64,000 nt of DNA from Alkalicoccobacillus plakortidis (GCF_023703085.1 NZ_JAMQJY010000001.1:1736001-1800000), one strand, 5' to 3'; positions 50,305-60,806 are shown, numbered from the stretch's first letter. Program-made: numbers and translations. Notes: a model not told the origin generated them from the letters alone.

Positions 50305-51387
50305 TCATTCATATTTCTTCACCAACTGCATCTTCTCCAATGCCTTTAACAAAGGTTTTCTCTTTTGACCAATCAAACCAATACCTTCAGCAAAGACAAA
50401 GATTCCAAACAAGATTACAACTAACAACACAAGCGATACCCAGTTGGCTGTTTGAGAAAAAAGAACAGCCACTGCACCAAACAATAAAGAGATTCCGTAG
50501 ATAATTAAAACAGTTTTTCGGTGACCATACCCCATCGCTAATAGACAATGATGCAAATGCCCTTTATCGGGAGTACCTATGCTTTGTTGATTTAATGTAC
50601 GTCTAATCACCGCAAAAGTCGTATCAATAAATGGAACAGCTAATATAAGTAAAGGCACAATTAAGCTAAACATCGTTACACTTTTAAATAAACCCATCAT
50701 TGATATAATCGCCATTGCATAACCGAGAAACATCGACCCTGTATCGCCCATAAAAATCTTTCCTGGATAAAAATTATAAAGCAAAAATCCAGTCGTACTA
50801 CCTAACAACGACAGCGATAACACAATCACACTTGCATAGGCTATAGGATGCCCAATCGCCATGATAAGCATTGTTAACACAGCAATTGTTGTAACACCTG
50901 CTGCCAGTCCGTCTAATCCGTCAATTAAGTTCACCGAATTAATAACAGCTAGAATCCAAATAACCGTTACTAAAAAGCTAAGATAACCAAACTCCCAATT
51001 CCCGATAAAAGGAATTTGAATAAATTCAATTCGAAGTCCTGATGAGGCTGCACAAACCGCCGCGATTGTTTGTCCAATTAGTTTTGTTTTGGCTCCGAGT
51101 GCAAAGCGATCATCCACTAACCCTACTATCGCAAGGACCAACGCCCCACCGATTAAAAAGATCATATCATCTCGTGTTTCCCCTAGCTGTGGCCACAAAA
51201 CAGCTACTCCTGCAGCTACTCCAAGCATCATCGCAATCCCACCAATACGTGGCATGTTTCCTTTATGTACTTTGCGTTGATCTGGCTTATCAACAAATCC
51301 CCATTTTCTCGCTAATACAATGACAACAGGAACCGTTGCAATTGTAACAAAAAATGCTGCTATTAAACCTAGTAAATACATCTGCAT
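50305..51387 (-). CDS. tagO: TagO/WecA-type undecaprenyl-phosphate GlcNAc-1-phosphate transferase
   Basis: First membrane step of wall teichoic or teichuronic acid synthesis: moves GlcNAc-1-P from UDP-GlcNAc to undecaprenyl phosphate. 360 residues, about eleven membrane segments. Catalytic motifs GLVDDRFALG, NLIDGLDGLAAG, IFMGDTGSMFLG and DKGHLHH are all present. Intact; 141 bp after the glycosyltransferase gene. Confidence 0.95.
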   Translation of the reverse strand: MQMYLLGLIAAFFVTIATVPVVIVLARKWGFVDKPDQRKVHKGNMPRIGGIAMMLGVAAGVAVLWPQLGETRDDMIFLIGGALVLAIVGLVDDRFALGAKTKLIGQTIAAVCAASSGLRIEFIQIPFIGNWEFGYLSFLVTVIWILAVINSVNLIDGLDGLAAGVTTIAVLTMLIMAIGHPIAYASVIVLSLSLLGSTTGFLLYNFYPGKIFMGDTGSMFLGYAMAIISMMGLFKSVTMFSLIVPLLILAVPFIDTTFAVIRRTLNQQSIGTPDKGHLHHCLLAMGYGHRKTVLIIYGISLLFGAVAVLFSQTANWVSLVLLVVILFGIFVFAEGIGLIGQKRKPLLKALEKMQLVKKYE

Positions 51388-51528
51388 CCTGATTCACCTC
51401 AGCCCTATTTTCTTGCATTAAAATGCGTTTCTTTGCTGCTACTCTACCCAAACAATAGCAAAGCAAATGGCCACTGTGCGCAGATTTACAAACGTTTAAC
51501 AAAGGGTTTAGAATAGCGATTATTTTGT

Positions 51529-52278
51529 TCACAATTTCTTAAAACCGTGCCATGCATAACTGGCAAATACATAACACGCCTTCCATAAGGGAAGGTTTTC
51601 ATTGTCTCTATAAATGCTCCAGTTTCTTTTTGCTGCATGTAGCTTGTTACTTGATATGGAAGTAGACACTTTCCTGTAACAGGCAAGCTCTTCGTTTAGT
51701 CCATACGCTTGATAACCACGTTTTAATATGGTTAACCATAAGACAAAATCCTGTCTCGTTCTTATTGTTGGCATTTGCACTTTTCCTAACACGTCAATAT
51801 TTAACATGACGGTCAAACAGCCAATGATTGTATTTTTTAATAAGCTGTTATACGTTACAACCTCAGGTGCATGAACAACCTTATCGCGCTTCTCGCCATT
51901 CTCTCTTATGATTCTGTAGCTCGTGAAACTGAAAACATATTGATTAGCTTCCATAAAGTGCACCTGTAACTCAAGTTTTTCTGGCATCCACAAATCGTCG
52001 CTATCTAAAAAAGCTACATATTTCCCGTTTGCCCGGTTAATGCCTTCATTCCGTGCCCCTGCTGCTCCTTGGTTTGTTTTTAATTGAATGATGGATATTC
52101 TCGAATCTTTTTTCGCAAAACTCTCAGCAATCTCCATACTTCGATCGGTTGATCCATCATCAACTAAGAATAGCTCCCAATGAGCATACGTTTGTTTCTG
52201 AATAGATTGAATGGTTTCTCCTAAAAACTTTTCCGAATTGTATACAGGTGTTATGACAGAAACTAAAGGTTCAGTCAT
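51529..52278 (-). CDS. GT2 family glycosyltransferase (TuaG-like)
   Basis: 249 residues from ATG 52278, which overlaps the stop of the upstream gene as ATGA; the longer frame to 52317 is not needed. GT-A fold: SVITPVYNSEKFLGETIQSI, LVDDGSTDRS, FLDSDDLWMPEKLE with the DxD metal site. Transfers a sugar to the growing wall polymer on the lipid carrier. Resembles TuaG of the teichuronic acid operon in size and order. Confidence 0.88.
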   Translation of the reverse strand: MTEPLVSVITPVYNSEKFLGETIQSIQKQTYAHWELFLVDDGSTDRSMEIAESFAKKDSRISIIQLKTNQGAAGARNEGINRANGKYVAFLDSDDLWMPEKLELQVHFMEANQYVFSFTSYRIIRENGEKRDKVVHAPEVVTYNSLLKNTIIGCLTVMLNIDVLGKVQMPTIRTRQDFVLWLTILKRGYQAYGLNEELACYRKVSTSISSNKLHAAKRNWSIYRDNENLPLWKACYVFASYAWHGFKKL

Positions 52279-52751
52279 CCTCTCACTCCCTTTTTCTCTA
52301 CTTGTTCTAGAAGCCAATAATCTGCAGGCTTATGATAGGTGAAGGTTACATGTTCATGCTGCTCGGAGCTCCAATCAATCGAAATCTCGCCCTCCAGATG
52401 CTCATCTACCACAACCGGCTGCCCACTGATGTCAACTGAGATAAGTGCATCTATTTCTGGAACATCCTCACCCTTCACCCAGCTAATAGCTTGTTCTAAT
52501 AAGCGTTGACCAATATAAGGAACTAGTTCTTTCTCTACACGTTCTTCGGGCAAGTTTGCTGCTCGCAATTGTTCTGTCTTAAATGCTGCGGCGGCATGAT
52601 TGAGTCGAATGGCTATTAATCCTTCTTCATCAATCGTTACAGTTTGTGGCTCGTTTGACTCTGGTTGTTCAGTTTCTTGGTCTAAAAAGAAAAAACCACT
52701 GAGAAATAGAAGAGCGAGTAAGGACCAAAACAGCTGATACCATCTTTTCAT
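52275..52751 (-). CDS. Unrecognised membrane-anchored protein
   Basis: 158 residues. One N-terminal membrane segment (YQLFWSLLALLFLSGFFFLD), then an acidic extracellular domain with no motif I know (VTIDEEGLIAIRLNHAAAAF). Coupled to the GT2 gene by ATGA. It holds the place of tuaF in the B. subtilis order but does not have two membrane ends like TuaF, so I do not name it. Confidence 0.7.
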   Translation of the reverse strand: MKRWYQLFWSLLALLFLSGFFFLDQETEQPESNEPQTVTIDEEGLIAIRLNHAAAAFKTEQLRAANLPEERVEKELVPYIGQRLLEQAISWVKGEDVPEIDALISVDISGQPVVVDEHLEGEISIDWSSEQHEHVTFTYHKPADYWLLEQVEKKGVRG

Positions 52752-52783
52752 GATTGTTGTTCTCTCCTTTATCCATCAAAAAA

Positions 52784-52825
52784 GGGGATAGATGACACGC
52801 AAATTCATGCGTGTCATCTATCCCC
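52784..52825 (-). terminator. Strong terminator after the epimerase gene
   Basis: An 18-bp perfect stem (GGGGATAGATGACACGCA and its complement) with a 6-nt loop, then TTTTTT on the minus strand. It splits the cluster into two transcripts. Confidence 0.93.
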
Positions 52826-52832
52826 TCACTCA

Positions 52833-53742
52833 CTAGCGATAAAAAGAGTAGGTCTCCCCCAAGCCCTTCTTAATATCGATTCGTGGTGTCCAAGCCCATT
52901 TGAGCTAATGCCTTATGATTTGTTAAGTAACTATGTTTAATATCTCCCTTACGTTCATCTTTTATTTGTTTTTCAAGTTCAAATCCAGCAACTTCTTCCA
53001 TAAGTTGAATAGTCTCTAGTAAGGAAGTGGCTTTGCCTGTACTAATATTAAAGACATCATTAAATGATTCATCACTAGCTAAAAGGTTAGCTGCTGTAAT
53101 ATCGGCTACATGAACAAAATCTCGTGTCTGTTCACCATCACCAAAGATCGTGAATGAATCCTTTTTTAGTGCACTATTCATTAAGACACAAATCACTCCA
53201 CCTTCACCTTTTGGATCCTGGTATTGCCCATATACGTTTGCATAACGGAAAATGGTATATCTGATCCCATATAAGTTTGCATAGGTTCGAATGTATTCTT
53301 CTGGATTGTATTTAGAGATACCATACATAGATAATGGTCGAATGGGATGTAACTCATCCACTCCAAGATATTCTGGCGTACCGTATATAGCGGCCGATGA
53401 TGGATATATCAAACGGCAACCTGGCACTGCTCGACAAGCCTCTAACACATTTATTGTGCCTAATATGTTGATGGATGCGTCTTTAATCGGATCTTTAATT
53501 GCTGACTGCACATCAATTTGAGCAGCATGATGATTAATTAGATCTGGTTTTTCTTTTTTTACGATCTCTATGAATGCCACGTCTCGAATATCCACACCGT
53601 ATACAATGCAATCACTTAACCATTCAAATTCTGTATGAGCGGCTTTGATATCAACAACAACCACTTCATCCCCTCGATTGAGGTAGGCTTCAACTAAGTT
53701 TCTGCCGATGAAGCCTGCTCCCCCTGTAAGAAGTACCTTCAT
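52833..53742 (-). CDS. NAD-dependent nucleotide-sugar epimerase (frame-broken at end)
   Basis: Extended SDR family. GGAGFIGRN nucleotide site, Ser of YPSSAAIYG, catalytic YGISK(Y) with Lys, RYANVYGQYQDPKGEGGV. Likely UDP-glucose or UDP-glucuronate 4-epimerase, feeding galactose or galacturonate to the polymer; placement beside UDP-glucose dehydrogenase fits the latter. An extra base at 52890-52895 (GGCTTGG on the coding strand) breaks the tail; removal gives MGWTPRIDIKKGLGETYSF and a stop at 52833. Confidence 0.9.
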
Positions 53743-55060
53743 AACTCTCTCCTTCTATCTCTATTTTTATTCGGCCTACGGAATCATAATAAAATCCATG
53801 GCTTTTCATAAGCTGTGGTTCAAACAAATTCCTACCGTCAATGACAATCGGTGATGCTAGTTGGTTTTTTAACTCTTGTAAGTTTAGTTCTTTAAATTCG
53901 TTCCAGTCCGTCAAGATTATGACTGCATCTGCATCACGTGTGGCTTCCTGCCAACTTGAGGCAAATGTAATATGAGGCAAATAGCTAATTGCCGCCTGCA
54001 TGGCAATTGGATCATACGCCCTAACGTCAGCTCCAAGACTAGTCAGCATCGGAATAATATCTCTTGCCGGTGCTGCACGCATATCATCGGTATTCGGCTT
54101 AAAAGCAAGTCCAAGCACAGCTATTCGTTTGCCTCGTAAGCCTTCGAGTCCAAAGGCTTGTTTTGCCTTCATGACGAGACGTTTTCGTTGTTCAAAATTA
54201 ACCTTTTCTACTTCTGGTACAATTTTTAATGCATAACCTGCACTCTGTCCCATCTGAATAAATGCCTGTGTGTCCTTTGGAAAGCAAGAGCCACCGTACC
54301 CAATACCGGCTCCAAGAAATGCTGAGCCAATTCGAGGGTCAAGCCCCATTACTTCAGCAACCTTTGTGACATCGGCATCTAGCTGCTCACAGACATTAGC
54401 CACTTCATTAATAAAACTGATTTTTGTTGCTAGAAAAGCATTGGCCGCGTATTTGCTCATTTCTGCAGTAGCTAAATCGGTGATAACCAAACGTGTATCA
54501 AACGGTTGGTGTAGCTCTATTAATAATTCTTTTGCTTTTTCCGACTCCACTCCAAGAACGGCACGCTCCATATGCATCGTATCATAAATCGCTGATCCCT
54601 CACGTAAAAACTCTGGATTTGATGCAACATCAAATGCCATTTTACCACATTGTTCCTGAATCCAACTCTTTATTTTTTGTCCGGTCCCAACTGGTACGGT
54701 GCTTTTTGTGACAACAAGCTTATATGATGTTAAGTGATGCCCTATTTCTCTAGCCACTGATTCGATAAAAGACAAATTAGCTGAACCATCCGATTCGGCT
54801 GGCGTACCAACTGCAATGATAACTATGTCCGCTTTTTCCATCGCTCCCTCAAGGTTGGTTGTAAAGCGGAGTCGCTCGTTGTTTTGATTTCGGACAAGCA
54901 ATTCCTCTATGCCTGGTTCATAAATAGGTGAACGACCAGCTATAAGTTGCGCAATTTTTTTATCATCTTGATCTACACATGTGACGTTGTGACCAACCTC
55001 GCTAAAGCATACGCCTGATACAAGTCCTACATATCCAGTCCCTACAATACAGATGTTCAT
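53690..55060 (-). CDS. tuaD: UDP-glucose 6-dehydrogenase (TuaD-like)
   Basis: Oxidises UDP-glucose to UDP-glucuronate for teichuronic acid. 456 residues: GTGYVGLVSGVCFSEVGH, TKSTVPVGTG, NPEFLREGSA and the catalytic Cys in GYGGSCFPKD. Its end overlaps the epimerase start by 53 nt in another frame; the last about 17 residues (EGTSYRGSRLHRQKLS) look like read-through, and one base less would stop it at the epimerase ATGA. Stop codon and start overlap with the polymerase upstream. Confidence 0.95.
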   Translation of the reverse strand: MNICIVGTGYVGLVSGVCFSEVGHNVTCVDQDDKKIAQLIAGRSPIYEPGIEELLVRNQNNERLRFTTNLEGAMEKADIVIIAVGTPAESDGSANLSFIESVAREIGHHLTSYKLVVTKSTVPVGTGQKIKSWIQEQCGKMAFDVASNPEFLREGSAIYDTMHMERAVLGVESEKAKELLIELHQPFDTRLVITDLATAEMSKYAANAFLATKISFINEVANVCEQLDADVTKVAEVMGLDPRIGSAFLGAGIGYGGSCFPKDTQAFIQMGQSAGYALKIVPEVEKVNFEQRKRLVMKAKQAFGLEGLRGKRIAVLGLAFKPNTDDMRAAPARDIIPMLTSLGADVRAYDPIAMQAAISYLPHITFASSWQEATRDADAVIILTDWNEFKELNLQELKNQLASPIVIDGRNLFEPQLMKSHGFYYDSVGRIKIEIEGESYEGTSYRGSRLHRQKLS

Positions 55061-56469
55061 TATTTACCTCCAACCTTTCTTGGCTCCAGAGATTCATGTT
55101 CTATACCTTTTCTATTTGCTTGTAGGCTACGTTTTCCTAGTTCGGCGCATAACACCGTAATCATCACAATGACCCAAAACCGCGGTGAGACAAAATCAGA
55201 GCGGTAGAGCGAGGTTATGCCCAGGTGGAACCACAAAATCACAGCGTACTGATAATAGGTATCTTCATTTCGTCTTTTATATAAATGAATAAAAAATAAA
55301 ATAAAAGCAATAAGAAAAGCTCCACCACCAATTAATCCATGTTCAAATAATAAGTCTACAAACACATTATTGGATGTAGCACTTAATTTAGAACCATACG
55401 CAAGGAATTTTGTTTGTGCCAAGAAGTCATAGCTGCCTGGACCAAATCCAAAAAGTGTATTTATCCATGAGTAATCAAACAACCAAATAAACGGATACAC
55501 TAACATATATAAGCGACTATGATTGGTTACATCAAATAAGACATCAAACCTACCAATAATCGGCATAAAGAGCTCATGTACAAGGCTCCACTTCCACCAG
55601 ATGACCAATCCAATTGGGATAAGCGACACCAATATGGGTTTGATTAACTTTTTCAAATTGATTGTTTTTGACGTAATGATAAGCCATAACGCAAACAATC
55701 CAACAAGCAAAACATTCGCATAACCACTGATTGAAAAAGAAAAAAATAAAACAAAGAGGACAGGCAGCATCCATTGCCAGAGATACGAACGCTTATTTTT
55801 ATACAACATTAAGCCAATAATAAGTCCATCGATCAAAAATGGAACAAGGAAGCTTGGCTCCTCGGTTAGTGAGGTTAATCTAAAATTAATGAGTACCTCT
55901 GACTGAACACTATGTACAGCAGATCTCGTATGAAGGTCTGGCATCGGATAACCAATTGATAAGTGCAAAAACTGCCAGACACCAAACAAAACCAAGACGC
56001 CAATACCACCCAAATACGCTTTGCCTACATAATTCAACTCAGTGTTGGTCAATCGTTTTAGTAATAAAATAAAGAACGTCATGATGCTAATATAAATGAC
56101 TCCATTTAACACTCTACGAGGCAAGGAGTTTTGATAATAATTCACGTATTCGGAAGACAGTATATAAGTCAAATTAAATGTTGCCGCCACTATGGCCAAA
56201 CTAGCTGGAATAAACAAGGCAATAATTGTCCAGTAATACGGTGATTTTAACGACTTCACAAGCTGCGACGTTTTCTCTGATTCAATGAACCAAACAAAAA
56301 ATAGCAAGCAGAGAACAGCAAAGCTTGTTATAACCGACGTAGCAACGGGAAAAGCTTTTTGATACTGACTCACAACTGCAAAAGGTGCCAAAAACGCTAG
56401 CAACACCAAAGCCAAAGCCATTAACTTAGGTTGATAAGGTTGTATGGTTTTTTTTAATAGTGTAATCAT
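55060..56469 (-). CDS. O-antigen polymerase/ligase-like membrane protein (TuaE-like)
   Basis: 469 residues, about eleven membrane segments with a large outside loop (LHTRSAVHSVQSEVLINFRL to EEPSFLVPFLIDG) and GFGPGSYDFLAQ, typical of Wzy_C polymerases. Probably joins repeat units on the outer membrane face. Directly before tuaD, as tuaE follows tuaD in B. subtilis but in changed order. The 288-bp gap upstream holds promoters for both directions. Confidence 0.85.
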   Translation of the reverse strand: MITLLKKTIQPYQPKLMALALVLLAFLAPFAVVSQYQKAFPVATSVITSFAVLCLLFFVWFIESEKTSQLVKSLKSPYYWTIIALFIPASLAIVAATFNLTYILSSEYVNYYQNSLPRRVLNGVIYISIMTFFILLLKRLTNTELNYVGKAYLGGIGVLVLFGVWQFLHLSIGYPMPDLHTRSAVHSVQSEVLINFRLTSLTEEPSFLVPFLIDGLIIGLMLYKNKRSYLWQWMLPVLFVLFFSFSISGYANVLLVGLFALWLIITSKTINLKKLIKPILVSLIPIGLVIWWKWSLVHELFMPIIGRFDVLFDVTNHSRLYMLVYPFIWLFDYSWINTLFGFGPGSYDFLAQTKFLAYGSKLSATSNNVFVDLLFEHGLIGGGAFLIAFILFFIHLYKRRNEDTYYQYAVILWFHLGITSLYRSDFVSPRFWVIVMITVLCAELGKRSLQANRKGIEHESLEPRKVGGK

Positions 56470-56757
56470 AGTCTGGGTTCCTTGTCTTTTAGGCTGGTTT
56501 CATCATAGCACGCATCAATTACCACTTTTGTTAAGTAGCTGTAAAGATTAAATAAAGTTATTTTGAGACAGATCATAAATTTGTGCGATCTTTAAAACCA
56601 TTAGTTGAATAACTATCTATAGCTTTGCCGAAACAAAAGGATTTAACCACCTCACAGTCTGACATTTACCTTCTTTACAAAAGAAATGTGATGAGCTTGC
56701 AAGGACACTAAAAGTCGCTATACTTAAATTCGAACCTACACGAAGGAGGCTGTTCAA

Positions 56758-57108
56758 TTGAAAAAATTGTTGATACTCGCTCTACTCTCATCATTCCTAT
56801 TACTCACCGCATGCGGTCAGCAGCCATTAACCATACGTAGTACACTGGAAGGCGATCAGTATGTGAGAAACAATATAGAATCGTTTACAGGAGAAACCTT
56901 TGATCAACTTATATCAACTGAGCACCCCGTAGATGATTCGGATATCGAAAAACTAAAGGACATCATAAGTAAGAATGAGCAAACACGATATACTCGTTAC
57001 GACGATGAGTTATATCGATACAATTCAACAGGCGAGCTGCTTTATTACACCAAATGGAACGAAGAGGACGGGGAATATAAATTAGCCGCTCTTGAGTTTC
57101 CAGAATAG
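56758..57108 (+). CDS. Small lipoprotein inside the wall-polymer cluster
   Basis: 116 residues from TTG 56758 behind AAGGAGG. Lipobox LTAC (Cys 19). The remainder is polar (NIESFTGETFDQLISTEHPV, then YRYNSTGELLYYTKWNEEDG), no family recognised. Opposite to its neighbours and closed by its own terminator. Could monitor the envelope; that is a guess. Confidence 0.75.
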   Translation: MKKLLILALLSSFLLLTACGQQPLTIRSTLEGDQYVRNNIESFTGETFDQLISTEHPVDDSDIEKLKDIISKNEQTRYTRYDDELYRYNSTGELLYYTKWNEEDGEYKLAALEFPE

Positions 57109-57117
57109 AAGATGTGA

Positions 57118-57163
57118 AAAAAGGTACCAAAGCTCATGAAGATGAGCTTCAGTACCTTTTTTT
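57118..57163 (+). terminator. Terminator after the small lipoprotein gene
   Basis: AAAAAGGTACC...AAGCTCAT / ATGAGCTT...GTACCTTTTT hairpin and T run. Confidence 0.88.
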
Positions 57164-57214
57164 GTGGGATGAGGGCGAGTGATCGGTTACAACCTTGGGC
57201 AGTTTTGCTTTTCT

Positions 57215-57362
57215 CATGAGCGGTTCTTACCATGTTATGAGCGCTTCTCCACCTCTCATGAGCGCTTCTCCACCTTTCATGAGCGCTTCTCCACCTTTCA
57301 TGAGCGCTTCTCCACCTTTCATGAGCGCTTCTCTACCTTTCATGAGCGCTTCTCTACCTTTT
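57215..57362. repeat. Seven-unit 21-bp array with CATGAG anchor, overlapping a gene end
   Basis: CATGAG (or TATGAG) recurs at 57215, 57236, 57257, 57278, 57299, 57320 and 57341, exactly every 21 bp; each is followed by CGCTTCTCCACC or CGCTTCTCTACC. The last unit supplies the TAG stop of the minus-strand glycosyltransferase at 57354. The layout CAnGAGCnC...TCCA is shared with units at 10441 and 10806 in the larger array. In some frames it would encode heptapeptides such as HERFSTF, which I take as a by-product of the 21-bp period. Confidence 0.92.
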
Positions 57363-58157
57363 CACTCCCCTCTCACCAAACGTTAATGCCACAGCCTTCG
57401 CATACGTCTGAACTGGACGTTTCAGATGACGAACCTTCTTTGCAAATAATACGGTTAATAAGATGATGTCCAGTGGTTTTCGGTACAAAGCAGCAAACAG
57501 CGCACCTTTGCTTACCATCGTTCGTTCATCGAGTCGTGATGCTTGTGTGGGCTTTAAATGGTATACGATAACCTCAGGTATATAACTAATGATGTAACCT
57601 GCTCTCTGTAGGGCAAATAGAAAGATATTCTCCTCTCCGCTTGGGTGTTTAGCACCAAGGCCAAAATTTTCATTAAAACGCAAGTACTCACGATCAACCG
57701 TCTGCACATCCACAAATATTTCTATAGAGGACTTCCGGAACAAATCTCTTGTACGCACGTTCTCCGCTTTTTCAACTGGATAGTTTTTGTAAGATTGTTT
57801 TGTTGTTGGATCATATATTTGATAACAAACTACTTGAGCTTTACTCTGGGCAAAAAAATTCTCAACCTTTTCAACAGCATCATTCGGGTACCAGCAATCA
57901 TCATCTGAGAACGTTACATATTGCCCACTTATCACTTTAATACCTTCATTTCGAGCATAAGAAAGACCTCGTTTGCTTAACTGTACTTGCTTATAAGCAA
58001 AAGCCCTTTCACAAAGCAAACCTGCTACTACTTCATGCTTGTCTTGTGAGACAACGATGACTTCAAACTTAGTACTAGTTTGATTCTCAAGGCTTTCAAA
58101 TAATCGGCTGAGCTCCTGCTCTCTTGTACCTAATGTTGGAATGATGATGCTTAACAT
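57354..58157 (-). CDS. GT2 family glycosyltransferase
   Basis: 267 residues. MLSIIIPTLGTREQELSRLF, VVSQDKHEVVAG, YARNEGIKV and FSDDDCWYPNDA with the metal-binding DDD. Probably adds one sugar of the repeat unit. It starts 18 bp after the GT4 gene. Its stop codon lies in the first bases of the 21-bp array, so the array may have replaced an original end. Confidence 0.87.
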   Translation of the reverse strand: MLSIIIPTLGTREQELSRLFESLENQTSTKFEVIVVSQDKHEVVAGLLCERAFAYKQVQLSKRGLSYARNEGIKVISGQYVTFSDDDCWYPNDAVEKVENFFAQSKAQVVCYQIYDPTTKQSYKNYPVEKAENVRTRDLFRKSSIEIFVDVQTVDREYLRFNENFGLGAKHPSGEENIFLFALQRAGYIISYIPEVIVYHLKPTQASRLDERTMVSKGALFAALYRKPLDIILLTVLFAKKVRHLKRPVQTYAKAVALTFGERGVKR

Positions 58158-58175
58158 AGGATCTCCTCCAAATAA

Positions 58176-59259
58176 TTAAAATAATTGTTCATAGGCTTTT
58201 ACACAGTTATCAATCGAGAAAGTAGAGGCTCTCTTTTTTAATAATTCTTCTGGCTGTGGATGATCTAACGCTTGCACAATCGCATCTGCCATCTCTTCCG
58301 CCGCTCCTACTCGGACAAGATTTCCGAGTCTGCCATGCTCGAGTATTTCTGCTTGGTCCACTTGGACAATCCGTAGCGACCACGGTTGTTCCCATGGCAA
58401 ATGCCTCGATCAACACATTACCAAACCCCTCCCATGCTGAGGAAAGCACAAATAAATCAGCTTTTTTCATGTAAGGGTATGGATTATTTTGAAAGCCAAC
58501 AAAGTCGACAACCTCTGTTAGGTTTAGCTCAGCTGTGAGTTCCATCAGGGTGTCTTTTTCAGGTCCATCACCAACGATCATTAACCTTGTATTAGCTCTC
58601 ACATCATTTACCTGCTTAAATGCATGAAGTAATGTCTTATAATCCTTTTGCACATGCAAACGTCCAACTGTCACAATCACTTCCTGCTTTTGTTCAAACC
58701 AAGGATGGTCCACTCCATCCTCTCCGCTTTCCAATAGCTCAGCGGTCACAATCGGATTATAAATCACATGAATTCTTTTATCCGATACACCAGACACCTG
58801 ATGGATGTCATCTGCTACTCCCTTAGACACACAAACGATGTCATCGGCAAATCGATACATCATGGAAATCCCACGCTTAATCTTGTTAAATTGCGGCAAC
58901 CTGCGCGCTTGCTCTGTGATATTGACATGGCTGCTCACAATGATTTTTGTTCGCACACGTGTAAGCTTTTTTGCAAGAAGAACGATCAGGTTAATGTAAT
59001 CCTTAGCTGATATCAGGACATCTGGCTTATGTGTAGAAAGATACTGGCGAATACCTAGTAAGCTTGCCCGTAAATTTGGTTTGTTTAGATCAACCACCGC
59101 GACACCTTCTGGAATATCATGTACGTATTCACCCTTCATTTGCACAACAACCAACTCAACTTGATATCCCTTTTCAAGCAGTCCTTTCATTAGATGCAGA
59201 GTCAGTCGCTCCACTCCCCCACCTTCGAGAGAATACAAGATAAAGGCAATCTTTTTCAT
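58176..59259 (-). CDS. GT4 family glycosyltransferase, TuaC-like (frame-broken)
   Basis: GT-B fold. N-terminal MKKIAFILYSLEGGGVERLT, then VTVGRLHVQKDYKTLLHAF and SAWEGFGNVLIEAFAMGTTV with the catalytic EGFGNVLIEA region. An extra base at 58351-58356 (GCTTGG on plus) follows CPSGP; removal gives CPSGPAEILEHGRLGNLV and a stop at 58176, completing about 360 residues. The start abuts the flippase stop. TuaC transfers the second sugar in teichuronic acid assembly. Confidence 0.9.
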
Positions 59260-60697
59260 TTAATGTTCCTCTCCTTCCCGAGATCGCAGCCGACTCCTAA
59301 TGAGGTTTCGAACACCTAGTGCATCCACAAACCAAATCAGTGTCACATAGATCACCAGTCCAACCACAACCTGAACGAGTAACCAGCCTAACCCCACTTC
59401 TGCTCGCATAAACCAAAGCACCAAACCCATCACAATCGAAGCACATAAAATCTTAATAAAATCTTTACCTGGAAACGGAAAGTCTCGGATGCGAATGTTC
59501 ATAAAAAACAAACTCAATAAAATAGCAGCCGCATAAGCAGCCACAGTTGCTGCGGCTGCCCCCCGTAAGCCAAAGTCAGGAATCAACAGGATCGTTAAGA
59601 TGACATTTAACAAGGCGGCTAGGAAAACTGGTAGAACCTGCACAGACGTTCGTTTATGTAAATGAAAGATGATATCAACCGCATATAATTTTATTCCTTT
59701 TAAGAAAGCCCCCACCGCAATTAAGGGCATAATGAGCAGCGCCTGCTCTCTAAAACCTTCACCTAGCATCAATCCCACCACATTTGGTGTCAGTATAATT
59801 AAACCAATCATTGCAGGCAACGCGATCAACAACAGTAGTCCAGTATTCTCCTTTACTTGCTTTAAAGCCTCAGCCTCACCCTTTTGCTCCATCGTTCGAA
59901 CTGCAATCGGAAAGGCTGCCAGGTTAATGACAAGCATTAACGTAAAAATCGTCTGTTCAGTCAAATCATAAGTTGCCGAATAGGTTCCATTTGCACCAAC
60001 ACCAATCATCGCACTAATAATAAACCGGTCCGAATTATGAATCACTACACCAAGCAAAAGGGTTAATGCAAGCGGTACTCCATATCCAGGCAAAACCTTT
60101 CACAATCTCTGCATCAAACGTTTTTAGACGTATTGCTCCTCCCCACTTTTTGACTGTTGGCCACGCTAACGTCACAACAAATGCTAGAACTAGCCCCCAG
60201 AGCAAACCAAGCTCCTCAAAACCAGCTAAGATCAGCACAACGCCAAATGCTAACGCTAAAACCGAACGCAAAAACGATAGGTATCCATACAGCTTTGGAT
60301 TAAACTCCGAACGAATCACATTTAAGTTCATTTGATACCATGACTGACACCACGACAAGATGAGTGCCAACAACACATGAACCCAACCCAAGCCATCAAT
60401 GAAAAAGTAAAGCGGAAGCCCTGCTATCGCACTAACTCCAACCAATGCCAAAAAACATAATTTTACCGTATCAAAAAATGGCCTCTCTCCTTGATACATT
60501 GGATAATACCGAAGCAAACTCACCTTCAACCACTCAAACACAATCGCATTAATCATCGCCGCAATTGCAAACACCAACGCATAACGGCCATATTCAACCT
60601 CCGTCAATAGTCGTGTATACACAGCAATCGCTGCAAAACCAACCAAAGCAGGAATTCCATGTGATAGTAAATAAGCAAATGCATGTCTAGCCAGCAA
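59260..60697 (-). CDS. Polysaccharide flippase, TuaB-like (frame-broken)
   Basis: MOP/Wzx family, fourteen hydrophobic segments. TTG 60697 with GGAGGAGG 7 nt ahead is the likely start (LARHAFAYLLSHGIPALVGF); the frame is open to 60730. An extra base at 60086-60091 (GCCTGG for GCTGG on the coding strand) breaks it; removal gives VKGFAGYGVPLALTLL. Restored length about 478, as for TuaB. Moves lipid-linked repeat units to the outer face for the TuaE-like polymerase. Confidence 0.9.
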
Positions 60698-60771
60698 CAG
60701 ACTTCCTCCTCCAACAACAACCTTATACACCCAGTATGGTCACAAACTGATTGTAGCAGAATCGGATCACG

Positions 60772-60806
60772 AAAAAAAAGCGCCTCCCGATCAGGGAACC
60801 GCTTTG
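60772..60806 (-). terminator. Terminator after the TagE-like gene
   Basis: Minus-strand arms AAAGCG..CC / GG..CGCTTT around TGATC, followed by a long T run. Confidence 0.8.

Noticed and set aside
53690..53742. Functional 53-nt overlap of tuaD and epimerase
   Set aside because: One base less would end TuaD at the epimerase ATGA; with many indels around, the long overlap is probably spurious.
57179..57466. Protein with HERFSTF heptad repeats
   Set aside because: Any 21-bp tandem repeat gives a 7-residue repeat in open frames; no ribosome site, and another frame is equally open (MSASPPF).
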